Positions 27,633 to 35,114 of a stretch of DNA of 64,000 nucleotides are shown piece after piece. The stretch spans positions 169,365 through 233,364 of the forward strand of contig NZ_CDBW01000044.1 of the NCBI RefSeq assembly GCF_000820145.1. The letters are read 5' to 3'. This DNA comes from Aeromonas sobria. Its GTDB lineage: Bacteria > Pseudomonadota > Gammaproteobacteria > Enterobacterales > Aeromonadaceae. How positions within the stretch are numbered: the stretch's first letter is position 1; each line of letters opens with the position of its first letter. The notes below the pieces were generated by a model. That model worked only from the letters and a program-made list of their open reading frames with translations, ran no database searches and was not told the origin of the DNA. Position numbers and translations under genes: made by a program.

Positions 27633-28103
27633 TCAGTAAGTCTTGTCGACCCGCACCCCATCATCGAAATAGAGAATGCGCACCTTGTCTCCATTGGCAA
27701 AGACCATGGCGGGATCATAATCCTGGATCACGTTGATAAGGGCATTTTGCTCGTTGCGGATCAGCAGCTCCACCAGCTTGTTTTCCACCACGGTTCCCCC
27801 TGACTGGTATTGCTGCGCGGCCGCAGCCCCCGCGAGCGCCCCGACGGCAGTGGCAATTTCACGGCCATGGCCGCCGCCAAACTGGTTGCCAAGCAGGCCG
27901 CCCAGCACAGCACCGCCCAACGTCTTCCAGCCAGAGTGCTCGGACTCCAGGATCTGGCGCTGGGTAATATTGCGCACCGTTTCGACCTGACCAAACACCA
28001 CCTGATTGACCGGCCGCGCGGTATTGCGCTGGTAAACTTCCGCCCCGGCGGGCGCCGTGACAAAGCAGAGCAAGCTGGATACTATCAGGATAATGGCCTT
28101 CAT
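27633..28103 (-). CDS. Glycine-zipper 2TM-domain exported protein
   Basis: A 156-residue protein with a signal peptide (likely cut after PAGA, residue 21) and a glycine-zipper segment around residues 60-97 (GGAVLGGLLGNQFGGG, then AVGALAGAAAA). The architecture resembles SlyB/PcP-type envelope proteins, but the cysteine in the signal (SSLLC) does not form a good lipobox, so lipidation is doubtful. The C-terminal part is a small beta domain. Its start is only 19 bases from the aat start on the other strand, so the two promoters must overlap coding DNA. Confidence 0.8.
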   Translation of the reverse strand: MKAIILIVSSLLCFVTAPAGAEVYQRNTARPVNQVVFGQVETVRNITQRQILESEHSGWKTLGGAVLGGLLGNQFGGGHGREIATAVGALAGAAAAQQYQSGGTVVENKLVELLIRNEQNALINVIQDYDPAMVFANGDKVRILYFDDGVRVDKTY

Positions 28104-28122
28104 CTATGAACCTCGTTGCCTT

Positions 28123-28830
28123 ATGTCTCGCTATCTTACCCAACTGGATGATGAGCTTTGCTGGTTTCCCGACCCCAGCCATGCGCTGGAAGAACCCAAC
28201 GGCTTGCTGGCGATCGGCGGAGATCTCTCCCCGGCCAGATTGCTGGCAGCTTACCACAAGGGGATCTTCCCGTGGAATGAACCCCACCAGCCGACCCTGT
28301 GGTGGTCGCCCGATCCCCGCGGGGTGATCCGCCCCGATCAACTCCATGTGGGGCGGACATTGCAGAAGATTATCCGCCGCACCCCATTCGATATTTCCGT
28401 CAATCGCGCCTTTAATGAGGTAATCACCGCCTGCGCCGCCCCTCGTCGCACCGCTGATGGTACCTGGATCAGCCAACCCATGATCGACGCGTATCAACAA
28501 TTGCACCGGCTGGGTCATGCCCACTCCATCGAAATCTGGCAGGAGGGAGAGCTGCAAGCGGGACTGTATGGCCTCTCTATCGGCCGACTGTTTTGCGGGG
28601 AATCCATGTTCAGCCGGATTGATAACGGCGCCAAGCTGGCGATGGTGGCACTCTGCCGCCACTTTGCCCGCCATCGAGGTGCCCTCATCGATTGCCAGAT
28701 GCAGAACCCGTTTCTGGCCACCCTAGGTATCGAGGAGTGGCCAAGGTCGCGCTTTCTGGCCGAGCTGGCACGCCTTGGCCAGCAACCACTATTGGCTTCC
28801 TGCTGGCAAGAGGGAGAGATCAGCTTATGA
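28123..28830 (+). CDS. aat: Leucyl/phenylalanyl-tRNA--protein transferase
   Basis: Adds Leu or Phe from tRNA to N-terminal Arg/Lys of proteins, making destabilising N-degrons. The start at 28123 (MSRYLTQLDDELCWFP) aligns with E. coli Aat and gives 235 residues (E. coli 234); an in-frame ATG at 28093 is possible but its AGGA is only 2 bases away. Family blocks are EPNGLLAIGGDLSPARLL, GIFPW, WWSPDPR and LFCGESMFSR. The stop overlaps the bpt start by ATGA. Confidence 0.95.
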   Translation: MSRYLTQLDDELCWFPDPSHALEEPNGLLAIGGDLSPARLLAAYHKGIFPWNEPHQPTLWWSPDPRGVIRPDQLHVGRTLQKIIRRTPFDISVNRAFNEVITACAAPRRTADGTWISQPMIDAYQQLHRLGHAHSIEIWQEGELQAGLYGLSIGRLFCGESMFSRIDNGAKLAMVALCRHFARHRGALIDCQMQNPFLATLGIEEWPRSRFLAELARLGQQPLLASCWQEGEISL

Positions 28831-29543
28831 CTGAAGAAGTGATCCTCAAAGTAGGGCTAACCCCCAAGCATCCCTGCAGTTATCTGGACCATGAGCAGGA
28901 GCAGTTGCTAGTGCTCATGGATCACAACCTGCTCAATGCCAACGGCTACGAGCGCTTGTTGACTGCCGGTTTTCGCCGCAGTGGCAACGACATCTATCGT
29001 CCCCACTGTTCCGCATGTCACGCCTGCCAATCTCTGCGTATTCACAGCGAACAATTTCGCCCGAGCCGGGGCCAGAAGCGGATCCGCCAGCTCAACAGGG
29101 ATATCGAACTTGTCCTTAGTTACGATGACAAGCCCGAGTATTACCAGCTCTACGAACGCTATATTCGCGAACGCCACCATGATGGCAGCATGTATCCCCC
29201 CAACCGCAACCAGTACCGCGGCTTTCTCCATTGTGACTGGATGCCACCACTCTATCTGGAGATGCGCAAGGAGGGCCGCCTTATCGGCGTGGCCACCACA
29301 GATTTGCTGCCCCACTCCATGAGCGCCATGTACACCTTCTTCGACCCGGACTACGCCGATCGCTCCTTGGGCACCTTTGCCATCCTCTGTCAGCTCGATC
29401 TGGCCAGGCGCACCGGACGGAGCTGGCTCTATCTCGGCTATCTGGTGGAGGCGTGCCGCAAGATGAATTACAAGCGTAATTACCTACCACACGAGCTGTT
29501 AATTCAGGGGGAATGGAAAAATATCGACACCAAGCCCGAGTAA
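28827..29543 (+). CDS. bpt: Aspartate/glutamate leucyltransferase (Bpt)
   Basis: Transfers leucine to N-terminal Asp/Glu, the second bacterial N-degron transferase (formerly annotated as arginyltransferase, Ate). The product is 238 residues. The N-terminal zinc/cysteine block CSYLDHEQEQ and HCSACHACQSLRI, and the GNAT-like core with YTFFDPDY and RSLGTFAILCQL, are typical. It overlaps aat by four bases (ATGA), which points to translational coupling. E. coli lacks this gene; Vibrio has the same aat-bpt-infA order. Confidence 0.93.
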   Translation: MTEEVILKVGLTPKHPCSYLDHEQEQLLVLMDHNLLNANGYERLLTAGFRRSGNDIYRPHCSACHACQSLRIHSEQFRPSRGQKRIRQLNRDIELVLSYDDKPEYYQLYERYIRERHHDGSMYPPNRNQYRGFLHCDWMPPLYLEMRKEGRLIGVATTDLLPHSMSAMYTFFDPDYADRSLGTFAILCQLDLARRTGRSWLYLGYLVEACRKMNYKRNYLPHELLIQGEWKNIDTKPE

Positions 29544-29611
29544 ACTTTACACATAGCCTTAAATCCGGCATGATCCAGCGGTTTTTTGTTGTGGCTTATC
29601 AAGAGGATTCA

Positions 29612-29830
29612 ATGGCTAAAGAAGACAGTATTGAGATGCAGGGCACTATTCTCGAAACCCTGCCCAATACCATGTTCCGTGTGGAACTGGAGAATGGTCA
29701 CGTGGTTATCGCTCATATTTCAGGCAAGATGCGCAAAAACTACATTCGTATCCTGACTGGAGACAAAGTAACGGTAGCACTGACACCCTACGATCTCTCC
29801 AAGGGACGTATTGTTTTCCGCTCTCGCTAA
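29612..29830 (+). CDS. infA: Translation initiation factor IF-1
   Basis: A 72-residue OB-fold factor that binds the ribosomal A site during initiation. The start is set by AAGAGGATTCA before the ATG and by the exact family length. The sequence MAKEDSIEMQG, then GHVVIAHISGKMRKNYIRIL is nearly invariant. It follows bpt by 68 bases and ends at a strong bidirectional terminator shared with clpA. Confidence 0.97.
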   Translation: MAKEDSIEMQGTILETLPNTMFRVELENGHVVIAHISGKMRKNYIRILTGDKVTVALTPYDLSKGRIVFRSR

Positions 29831-29844
29831 GCCAGGAATTCAGC

Positions 29845-29877
29845 AAAAAACCCCAACCTGATCGGTTGGGGTTTTTT
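29845..29877. terminator. Bidirectional terminator between infA and clpA
   Basis: Fourteen-base arms (aaaaaaccccaacc / ggttggggtttttt) with a 5-base loop. T-runs lie on both strands. Confidence 0.93.
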
Positions 29878-29899
29878 GTCGTTTTCTGATCACTGACGC

Positions 29900-32155
29900 T
29901 TAGTGGGAAACAGCTTCAACATTGACCTGAAAATCAAAGCTGAGGCTGTCATTTACCAACTCAACCTTCACAATCCCCCCGTCAACTAATGAACCGAACA
30001 GGATCTCGTTGGCCAGGGGTTTCTTGAGGTGCTCTTGGATAACCCGACCCATCGGTCTGGCGCCCATGGCTCTGTCATATCCCTTCTCTGCCAACCAATG
30101 ACGGGCTCGCTCAGACACCTCGAGAGATACCCCCTTCGCATCCAGCTGCACCTGCAACTCAACAATGAACTTGTCGACCACTTGGTGGATCACCGCCATA
30201 TCCAGGTGGTTAAACCAGATAGTGTGATCAAGCCGGTTACGAAACTCCGGACTGAATGTCTTGTTGATCACCGCCATGGCATCGTGGCTCAAATCCTGTT
30301 GCTGGAAGCCTATCGATTTGCGCTGGGTCTCCTGCACACCGGCGTTAGTGGTCATCACCAGAATGACGTTACGGAAATCCGCCTTGCGCCCGTTGTTATC
30401 GGTCAGGGTGCCGTTGTCCATCACCTGCAGCAGCAGGTTAAATACATCGGGGTGTGCTTTCTCAATTTCGTCGAGCAACACCACCGAATGGGGATGCTTG
30501 ATCACCGCATCGGTCAGCAAACCACCCTGCTCAAAACCGACGTAGCCGGGTGGCGCACCGATCAGTCGCGAAACAGTATGACGCTCCATGTACTCGGACA
30601 TATCAAAGCGCAGCATCTCGACACCCAATGCTTTGCCCAACTGTTGGGTCACCTCTGTTTTACCGACACCGGTAGGGCCTGCAAACAGGAAGCAACCTAC
30701 CGGACGACGTTCATTGCCAAGACCCGAGCGTGACAAGCGGATCGCGTCAGCCAGCACTTCGATAGCCTTGTCCTGACCAAAGACCACCATTTTGAGGTTA
30801 CGCTCCAGGTGTTTCAGCACCTCTTTGTCAGAGGAGGAGACTGATTTCTCTGGAATGCGGGCAATCTTGGCCACAATGGACTCAATCTCCTGCACATTGA
30901 TCACTTTCTTGCGTTTGCTCGCTGGCAGTAACCGTTGGCCAGCGCCAGCCTCATCGATCACATCGATCGCTTTGTCAGGCAGGTGGCGATCGTTAATGTA
31001 CTTGGCGGAAAGCTCGGCAGCCGCACGGATCGCCTTGGCGGTGTAACGCACCCCATGGTGTGCTTCATAGCGACTTTTAAGGCCCATCAGAATGCGGGTG
31101 GTGTCATCCACCGTCGGCTCGACAACATCGATCTTCTGGAAGCGACGCGCTAATGCACGATCTTTTTCAAAGACCTGAGCATATTCCTGATAAGTGGTTG
31201 ACCCTACACAGCGCAGCAAACCATTGGAAAGTAACGGCTTGATAAGGTTAGCCGCATCCAACTGCCCACCGGATGCCGCTCCGGCACCAATGATGGTATG
31301 GATCTCGTCAATGAAGAGAATGGCACCTTCCTGACGCTCAATCTGCTTGAGCAGTACCTTGAGGCGCTTCTCGAAGTCGCCGCGATACTTGGTGCCAGCT
31401 AGCAGAGAACCCATATCCAGCGAATAGATGGTGCTACCGGCTATCACCTCGGGCACATCGCCCTTGACGATCCGGTAGGCCAACCCTTCGGCAATGGCAG
31501 TCTTGCCCACGCCAGCTTCACCCACCAGCAGTGGGTTGTTCTTGCGGCGACGGCAGAGCACCTGGATAGTCCGACTGAGCTCCTGATCACGACCAATCAG
31601 CGGATCAATGCGTCCCTCCAGCACCAGCTGGTTGAGGTTGGTGGCAAAGCTTTCTATCTGGGCAGCCGAGACATCGTCATCAGACTCGGGATTATTGTTA
31701 CTGCTGATATCCGGTTTGCTATCCTTGCGCACCCCATGGGAGAGGAAATTGACCACATCAAGGCGGCTTATCTCGGATTTTTTCAGAAAATAGGCAGCTT
31801 GAGACTCTTGCTCACTGAAGATGGCGACCAACACGTTGGCGCCGCTGACTTCGGTATTGCCAGACGATTGCACATGGAACACTGCGCGTTGCAGCACACG
31901 CTGAAAGCCCAGAGTTGGCTGAGTTTCACGATCTTCGTCATCGCGAGGGATAAGCGGGGTTGTTTGGGTGATGAATGCGCGGATCTCCTTGCGCATCAGC
32001 TCGATATCGGCACCACAGGAGCTCAGCGCTTCATGAGCTGAACTGTTATCCAGAAGGGCTAACAACAGGTGCTCGACAGTCATGAATTCATGGCGCTCAT
32101 CACGGGCCAGTTTGAAAGCCTCGTTCAGCGTCTTTTCTAGATCTTTATTCAACAT
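29900..32155 (-). CDS. clpA: ATP-dependent Clp protease ATPase subunit ClpA
   Basis: Hsp100 unfoldase that feeds substrates, including N-degron proteins brought by ClpS, to ClpP. The ATG at 32155 has AGGGGAGG 6 bases upstream and gives 751 residues; a GTG two codons earlier is less likely. Domain order: N-domain (1-145), first AAA+ with GEAGVGKTA and DEIHTIIGAG, second AAA+ with GPTGVGKTE and LLDEIEKAHPDV. The ClpP-binding IGF/IGL loop is suggested by KSIGFQQQ. It is 59 bases downstream of clpS on the same strand. Confidence 0.97.
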   Translation of the reverse strand: MLNKDLEKTLNEAFKLARDERHEFMTVEHLLLALLDNSSAHEALSSCGADIELMRKEIRAFITQTTPLIPRDDEDRETQPTLGFQRVLQRAVFHVQSSGNTEVSGANVLVAIFSEQESQAAYFLKKSEISRLDVVNFLSHGVRKDSKPDISSNNNPESDDDVSAAQIESFATNLNQLVLEGRIDPLIGRDQELSRTIQVLCRRRKNNPLLVGEAGVGKTAIAEGLAYRIVKGDVPEVIAGSTIYSLDMGSLLAGTKYRGDFEKRLKVLLKQIERQEGAILFIDEIHTIIGAGAASGGQLDAANLIKPLLSNGLLRCVGSTTYQEYAQVFEKDRALARRFQKIDVVEPTVDDTTRILMGLKSRYEAHHGVRYTAKAIRAAAELSAKYINDRHLPDKAIDVIDEAGAGQRLLPASKRKKVINVQEIESIVAKIARIPEKSVSSSDKEVLKHLERNLKMVVFGQDKAIEVLADAIRLSRSGLGNERRPVGCFLFAGPTGVGKTEVTQQLGKALGVEMLRFDMSEYMERHTVSRLIGAPPGYVGFEQGGLLTDAVIKHPHSVVLLDEIEKAHPDVFNLLLQVMDNGTLTDNNGRKADFRNVILVMTTNAGVQETQRKSIGFQQQDLSHDAMAVINKTFSPEFRNRLDHTIWFNHLDMAVIHQVVDKFIVELQVQLDAKGVSLEVSERARHWLAEKGYDRAMGARPMGRVIQEHLKKPLANEILFGSLVDGGIVKVELVNDSLSFDFQVNVEAVSH

Positions 32156-32214
32156 AGGCACCTCCCCTAGTACAGCAGCAATGTGGTGTCACACTCGCCA
32201 TCAACTCATCGAAT

Positions 32215-32532
32215 TCAAGCCTTTTCCATAGTACATAGCAGTGGATGTTCGTTGTTACGTGAATAGGTGTTGACTTGGACTACCTTGGTTTCAGCTATTT
32301 CTGCAGTAAACATGCCACAGACCCCTTTACCACTATAATGCACGCTCAGCATGACCTGAGTCGCCTTGTCCAAATCCATACCAAAGAACTTTTGCAGCAC
32401 CTCTACCACAAATTCCATTGGCGTATAGTCATCGTTGTTTAACACAACTTTATACATGGATGGCGGCTGCAGTTTGGTTTTCTCTGCCTCTGCTAGTTCT
32501 TCATTAGCAAAGAGTTCTTTCTGCTTGCTCAT
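32215..32532 (-). CDS. clpS: ClpA adaptor ClpS
   Basis: Adaptor that recognises N-terminal Leu, Phe, Tyr and Trp and hands the proteins to ClpAP. The product is 105 residues (E. coli 106). The binding-pocket motif NNDDYTPMEFVVEVL is present, as is the histidine in VHYSGKG. It is transcribed ahead of clpA and divergent from cspD, as in E. coli. Confidence 0.96.
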   Translation of the reverse strand: MSKQKELFANEELAEAEKTKLQPPSMYKVVLNNDDYTPMEFVVEVLQKFFGMDLDKATQVMLSVHYSGKGVCGMFTAEIAETKVVQVNTYSRNNEHPLLCTMEKA

Positions 32533-32761
32533 AATCGCGCTTTGGTACCTCTAGATTACTACCGTCTAACACAAGGTTGTCAATAGACTTGTTAACCAGA
32601 TCACATCAGCTGTTAACAACTCCTTGACTCGCTCAAAACTTAGACTAAATTGATTACTTGCTAATCTGTGCCCGTCTGCTACGGGCTCATGTCCTTAGTT
32701 ATAAGGGGCTGGCGCAGGTTACTCAACGACTTCTGGGTAATCAATAAAAGGATGTAGAAGT

Positions 32762-32980
32762 ATGGCAACCGGCACAGTTAAGTGGTTTAACAACGCAAAA
32801 GGATTTGGGTTTATCTGTCCGGAAGGAGGCGGTGAAGATATCTTCGCTCACTACTCCACCATTAAGATGGAGGGCTACAAGACCTTGAAAGCAGGTCAGG
32901 CCGTCAATTTTGAGCTGCAACAGGGGCCGAAAGGGAATCACGCCTCTCTTATTGTGCCAAACGAAGCACAAAATATGTAA
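32762..32980 (+). CDS. cspD: Cold-shock-like protein CspD
   Basis: A 72-residue cold-shock-domain protein. The RNP motifs are KGFGFI and DIFAHYS. The length and the divergent placement next to clpS identify it as CspD, a stationary-phase inhibitor of replication initiation in E. coli. A strong bidirectional terminator follows at 33001. Confidence 0.93.
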   Translation: MATGTVKWFNNAKGFGFICPEGGGEDIFAHYSTIKMEGYKTLKAGQAVNFELQQGPKGNHASLIVPNEAQNM

Positions 32981-33000
32981 ATAACACCCGTTGGATAAAT

Positions 33001-33035
33001 AAAAAACCGGTTCCTCTTTGAGCAACCGGTTTTTT
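33001..33035. terminator. Bidirectional terminator between cspD and folD
   Basis: Twelve-base arms (aaaaaaccggtt / aaccggtttttt) with an 11-base loop between convergent genes. Confidence 0.92.
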
Positions 33036-33097
33036 ATTGTCAGATTTCTGGCGCATCCTGCATCCTCACGGGATCACAGGGTTATCGCCAGCCATGA

Positions 33098-33952
33098 TCA
33101 GTCGTGATATTCGCTGCAGGCAATCAGGGTGTTTTCCATCAGGCTAGCCACTGTCATGGGGCCCACGCCACCGGGTACCGGTGTGATGAAGGAGGCATGG
33201 CTGCGGGCCGTCTCAAACTCCACATCGCCAACCAAAGAACCATCCGCCAGACGGTTGATACCCACATCGATCACCAACGCCCCCGGCTTTACCCACTCAC
33301 CGGGAATGAAGTTGGGCTTGCCTACCGCGACAACCAGCAGATCGGCACGGCGCACCTGATCTTCCAGATCCCGGGTAAAGCGGTGACAAGTCGTGGTGGT
33401 ACAGCCCGCCAACAACAACTCAAGGGTCATGGGACGCCCAACGATATTGGAAGCGCCCACCACAACCGCATGCAGGCCATGAGTCTTCACGCCAGTCGTC
33501 TCAATGAGCGTCATGATCCCTTTCGGGGTACAGGGGCGCAGCGCTGGAATACGCTGAGCCAGCCGACCCACATTATAAGGGTGGAAACCGTCAACATCCT
33601 TGTCAGGATTGATCCGCTCCAGCACTTGAGTGGTATCGAAGTGACCCGGTAACGGCAACTGAACCAGAATGCCGTCTACCTGGCTGTCGGCATTCAGCTT
33701 ATCGATCAACGCCAGCAGATCTTCCTGACTCGCGGCCGCACTCAGATCATAAGAGCGGGAGAGAAAACCAACCTCTTCACACGCCCGGCGTTTGCTGCCG
33801 ACATAGACCTGAGAGGCGGGGTCAGCCCCCACCAGAATGACTGCCAGCCCGGGAGCCCGTTTCCCTGCCGCCAGCCGCTGTTGCACTTGCGCCGCGACCT
33901 GGCTGCGAATCGTTTGCGCAACCTGTTTTCCATCTATGATTTTGGCAGACAT
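33098..33952 (-). CDS. folD: Bifunctional methylenetetrahydrofolate dehydrogenase/cyclohydrolase FolD
   Basis: Interconverts methylene-, methenyl- and 10-formyl-tetrahydrofolate. The product is 284 residues (E. coli 288). Signature blocks are YVGSKRRACEEVGF with the catalytic lysine, VDGILVQLPLPGH, and the NADP-site GASNIVGRPM followed by PVPGGVGPMT. It is transcribed alone, away from the tRNA cluster. Confidence 0.96.
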   Translation of the reverse strand: MSAKIIDGKQVAQTIRSQVAAQVQQRLAAGKRAPGLAVILVGADPASQVYVGSKRRACEEVGFLSRSYDLSAAASQEDLLALIDKLNADSQVDGILVQLPLPGHFDTTQVLERINPDKDVDGFHPYNVGRLAQRIPALRPCTPKGIMTLIETTGVKTHGLHAVVVGASNIVGRPMTLELLLAGCTTTTCHRFTRDLEDQVRRADLLVVAVGKPNFIPGEWVKPGALVIDVGINRLADGSLVGDVEFETARSHASFITPVPGGVGPMTVASLMENTLIACSEYHD

Positions 33953-34084
33953 CGTTCTCCACTCACCCTCTGTTCAACTGCCGCGCATTGTCGCATTTTT
34001 TTAGCCGGGATGTTAGCGGCAGACGCTCGTCAGGCCTGTAGCGGGCAATAAGTAGGCACTTGAATTTACTAGGGGAAAAAGTCA

Positions 34085-34114
34085 TTGACGCTAGCCGGTA
34101 CGCTTGGCTATGAT
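34085..34114 (+). promoter_or_regulatory. Promoter of the tRNA operon
   Basis: A -35 element TTGACG and a -10 element TATGAT are separated by 18 bases. The -10 is followed by a G+C-rich discriminator (gcccgcccg), typical of stringently controlled stable-RNA promoters. It lies 52 bases before the tRNA-Pro gene. Confidence 0.75.
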
Positions 34115-34165
34115 GCCCGCCCGTTGTCCAGTACATCTCTTGTGGATATGCCGGTCAGGGTTTTT

Positions 34166-34242
<77 letters not shown>

Positions 34243-34279
34243 TGTTCATCGACTTGCTGCTGCAGCGCGTCGATACAGA

Positions 34280-34356
<77 letters not shown>

Positions 34357-34468
34357 TTTGAAATGTGTTTGAAATCAGTGCCATAGAGACGAATACCGTG
34401 ATTTATCGCGCGTTCGTCATTTATCGCCACCATCTTCTTGGCAAACACAAATGGTAAAAAGTTCAGTG

Positions 34469-34544
34469 GTGGCTGTAGCTCAGTTGGTAGAGTCCCGGAT
34501 TGTGATTCCGGTTGTCGTGGGTTCGAGCCCCATCAGCCACCCCA
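34469..34544 (+). tRNA. tRNA-His (anticodon GTG)
   Basis: 76 bases from G1, with the extra G-1 encoded at 34468 opposite C73. Acceptor arms gtggctg / cagccac, GTG anticodon in ggattgtgattcc, encoded CCA. Confidence 0.96.
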
Positions 34545-34634
34545 TTATTTTCTGTTTCGCGGTTAGCCATCTCTTTTCTAACCTCGTTCAGACCGTCAGC
34601 CTGACTGACAAGGTGCAGTGATTGCACAATTTGA

Positions 34635-34657
34635 AACCGGCCTTGCGCCGGTTTTTT
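34635..34657 (+). terminator. Terminator of the tRNA operon
   Basis: Arms aaccggc / gccggtt with a 5-base loop and seven Ts. Confidence 0.88.
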
Positions 34658-34788
34658 TGTATCTGCCTTTTTAACTTCTGCCCTAAATAGGCAACCGGGA
34701 GGTATCTTGGCAAATCTCGCAGCAAAAAATGGCGCCTAAGCCGCATGATGGAGCAACCCCCCTCATCTGCGCTCAGGCGCCACCCGCA

Positions 34789-35040
34789 TCAGGACGGGAC
34801 GTTCTCTTCCGGCATCCAGCTCTCGGCGTTCTCCCACACTTCCTGCACCATGGCTTCAGCCAGCTCTTTGTCTTCTTTACTGGCACGGCTGACGGTCAGG
34901 GCCATGGCGCTGCCGGGGGCAACCCGCACGTGGATGTCGGGAAACTTCTCACCAAGCTGCTTGAGCAGCTCCTGACGCAGCGCCTCCATGGTCAAGGTCG
35001 GGATCTGGTGTTTTCTATCGATGATGATTTCAAGACGCAT
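34789..35040 (-). CDS. dinI: DNA-damage-inducible protein DinI
   Basis: Small SOS protein that modulates RecA filaments. The start is the ATG at 35040, with GGAGAAG 9 bases upstream. An in-frame ATG at 35055 has no ribosome-binding site. The product is 83 residues (E. coli 81). Family features are MRLEIIIDRK, the SKEDKELAEAMVQEVWE helix, and an acidic C-terminus. It has its own LexA box at 35065. It lies just downstream of polB on the same strand. Confidence 0.9.
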   Translation of the reverse strand: MRLEIIIDRKHQIPTLTMEALRQELLKQLGEKFPDIHVRVAPGSAMALTVSRASKEDKELAEAMVQEVWENAESWMPEENVPS

Positions 35041-35064
35041 AGGGTACTTCTCCATGATTTATAA

Positions 35065-35080
35065 CTGTATTTTTATCCAG
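35065..35080 (-). promoter_or_regulatory. LexA (SOS) box of dinI
   Basis: Plus-strand ctgtatttttatccag: a CTGT half-site, an A/T-rich 8-base centre and CCAG (one mismatch to ACAG). It lies 25 bases before the dinI start. Confidence 0.85.
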
Positions 35081-35114
35081 TATTAAAGAGAAGTAAAGGG
35101 GCATCATGATCCAA

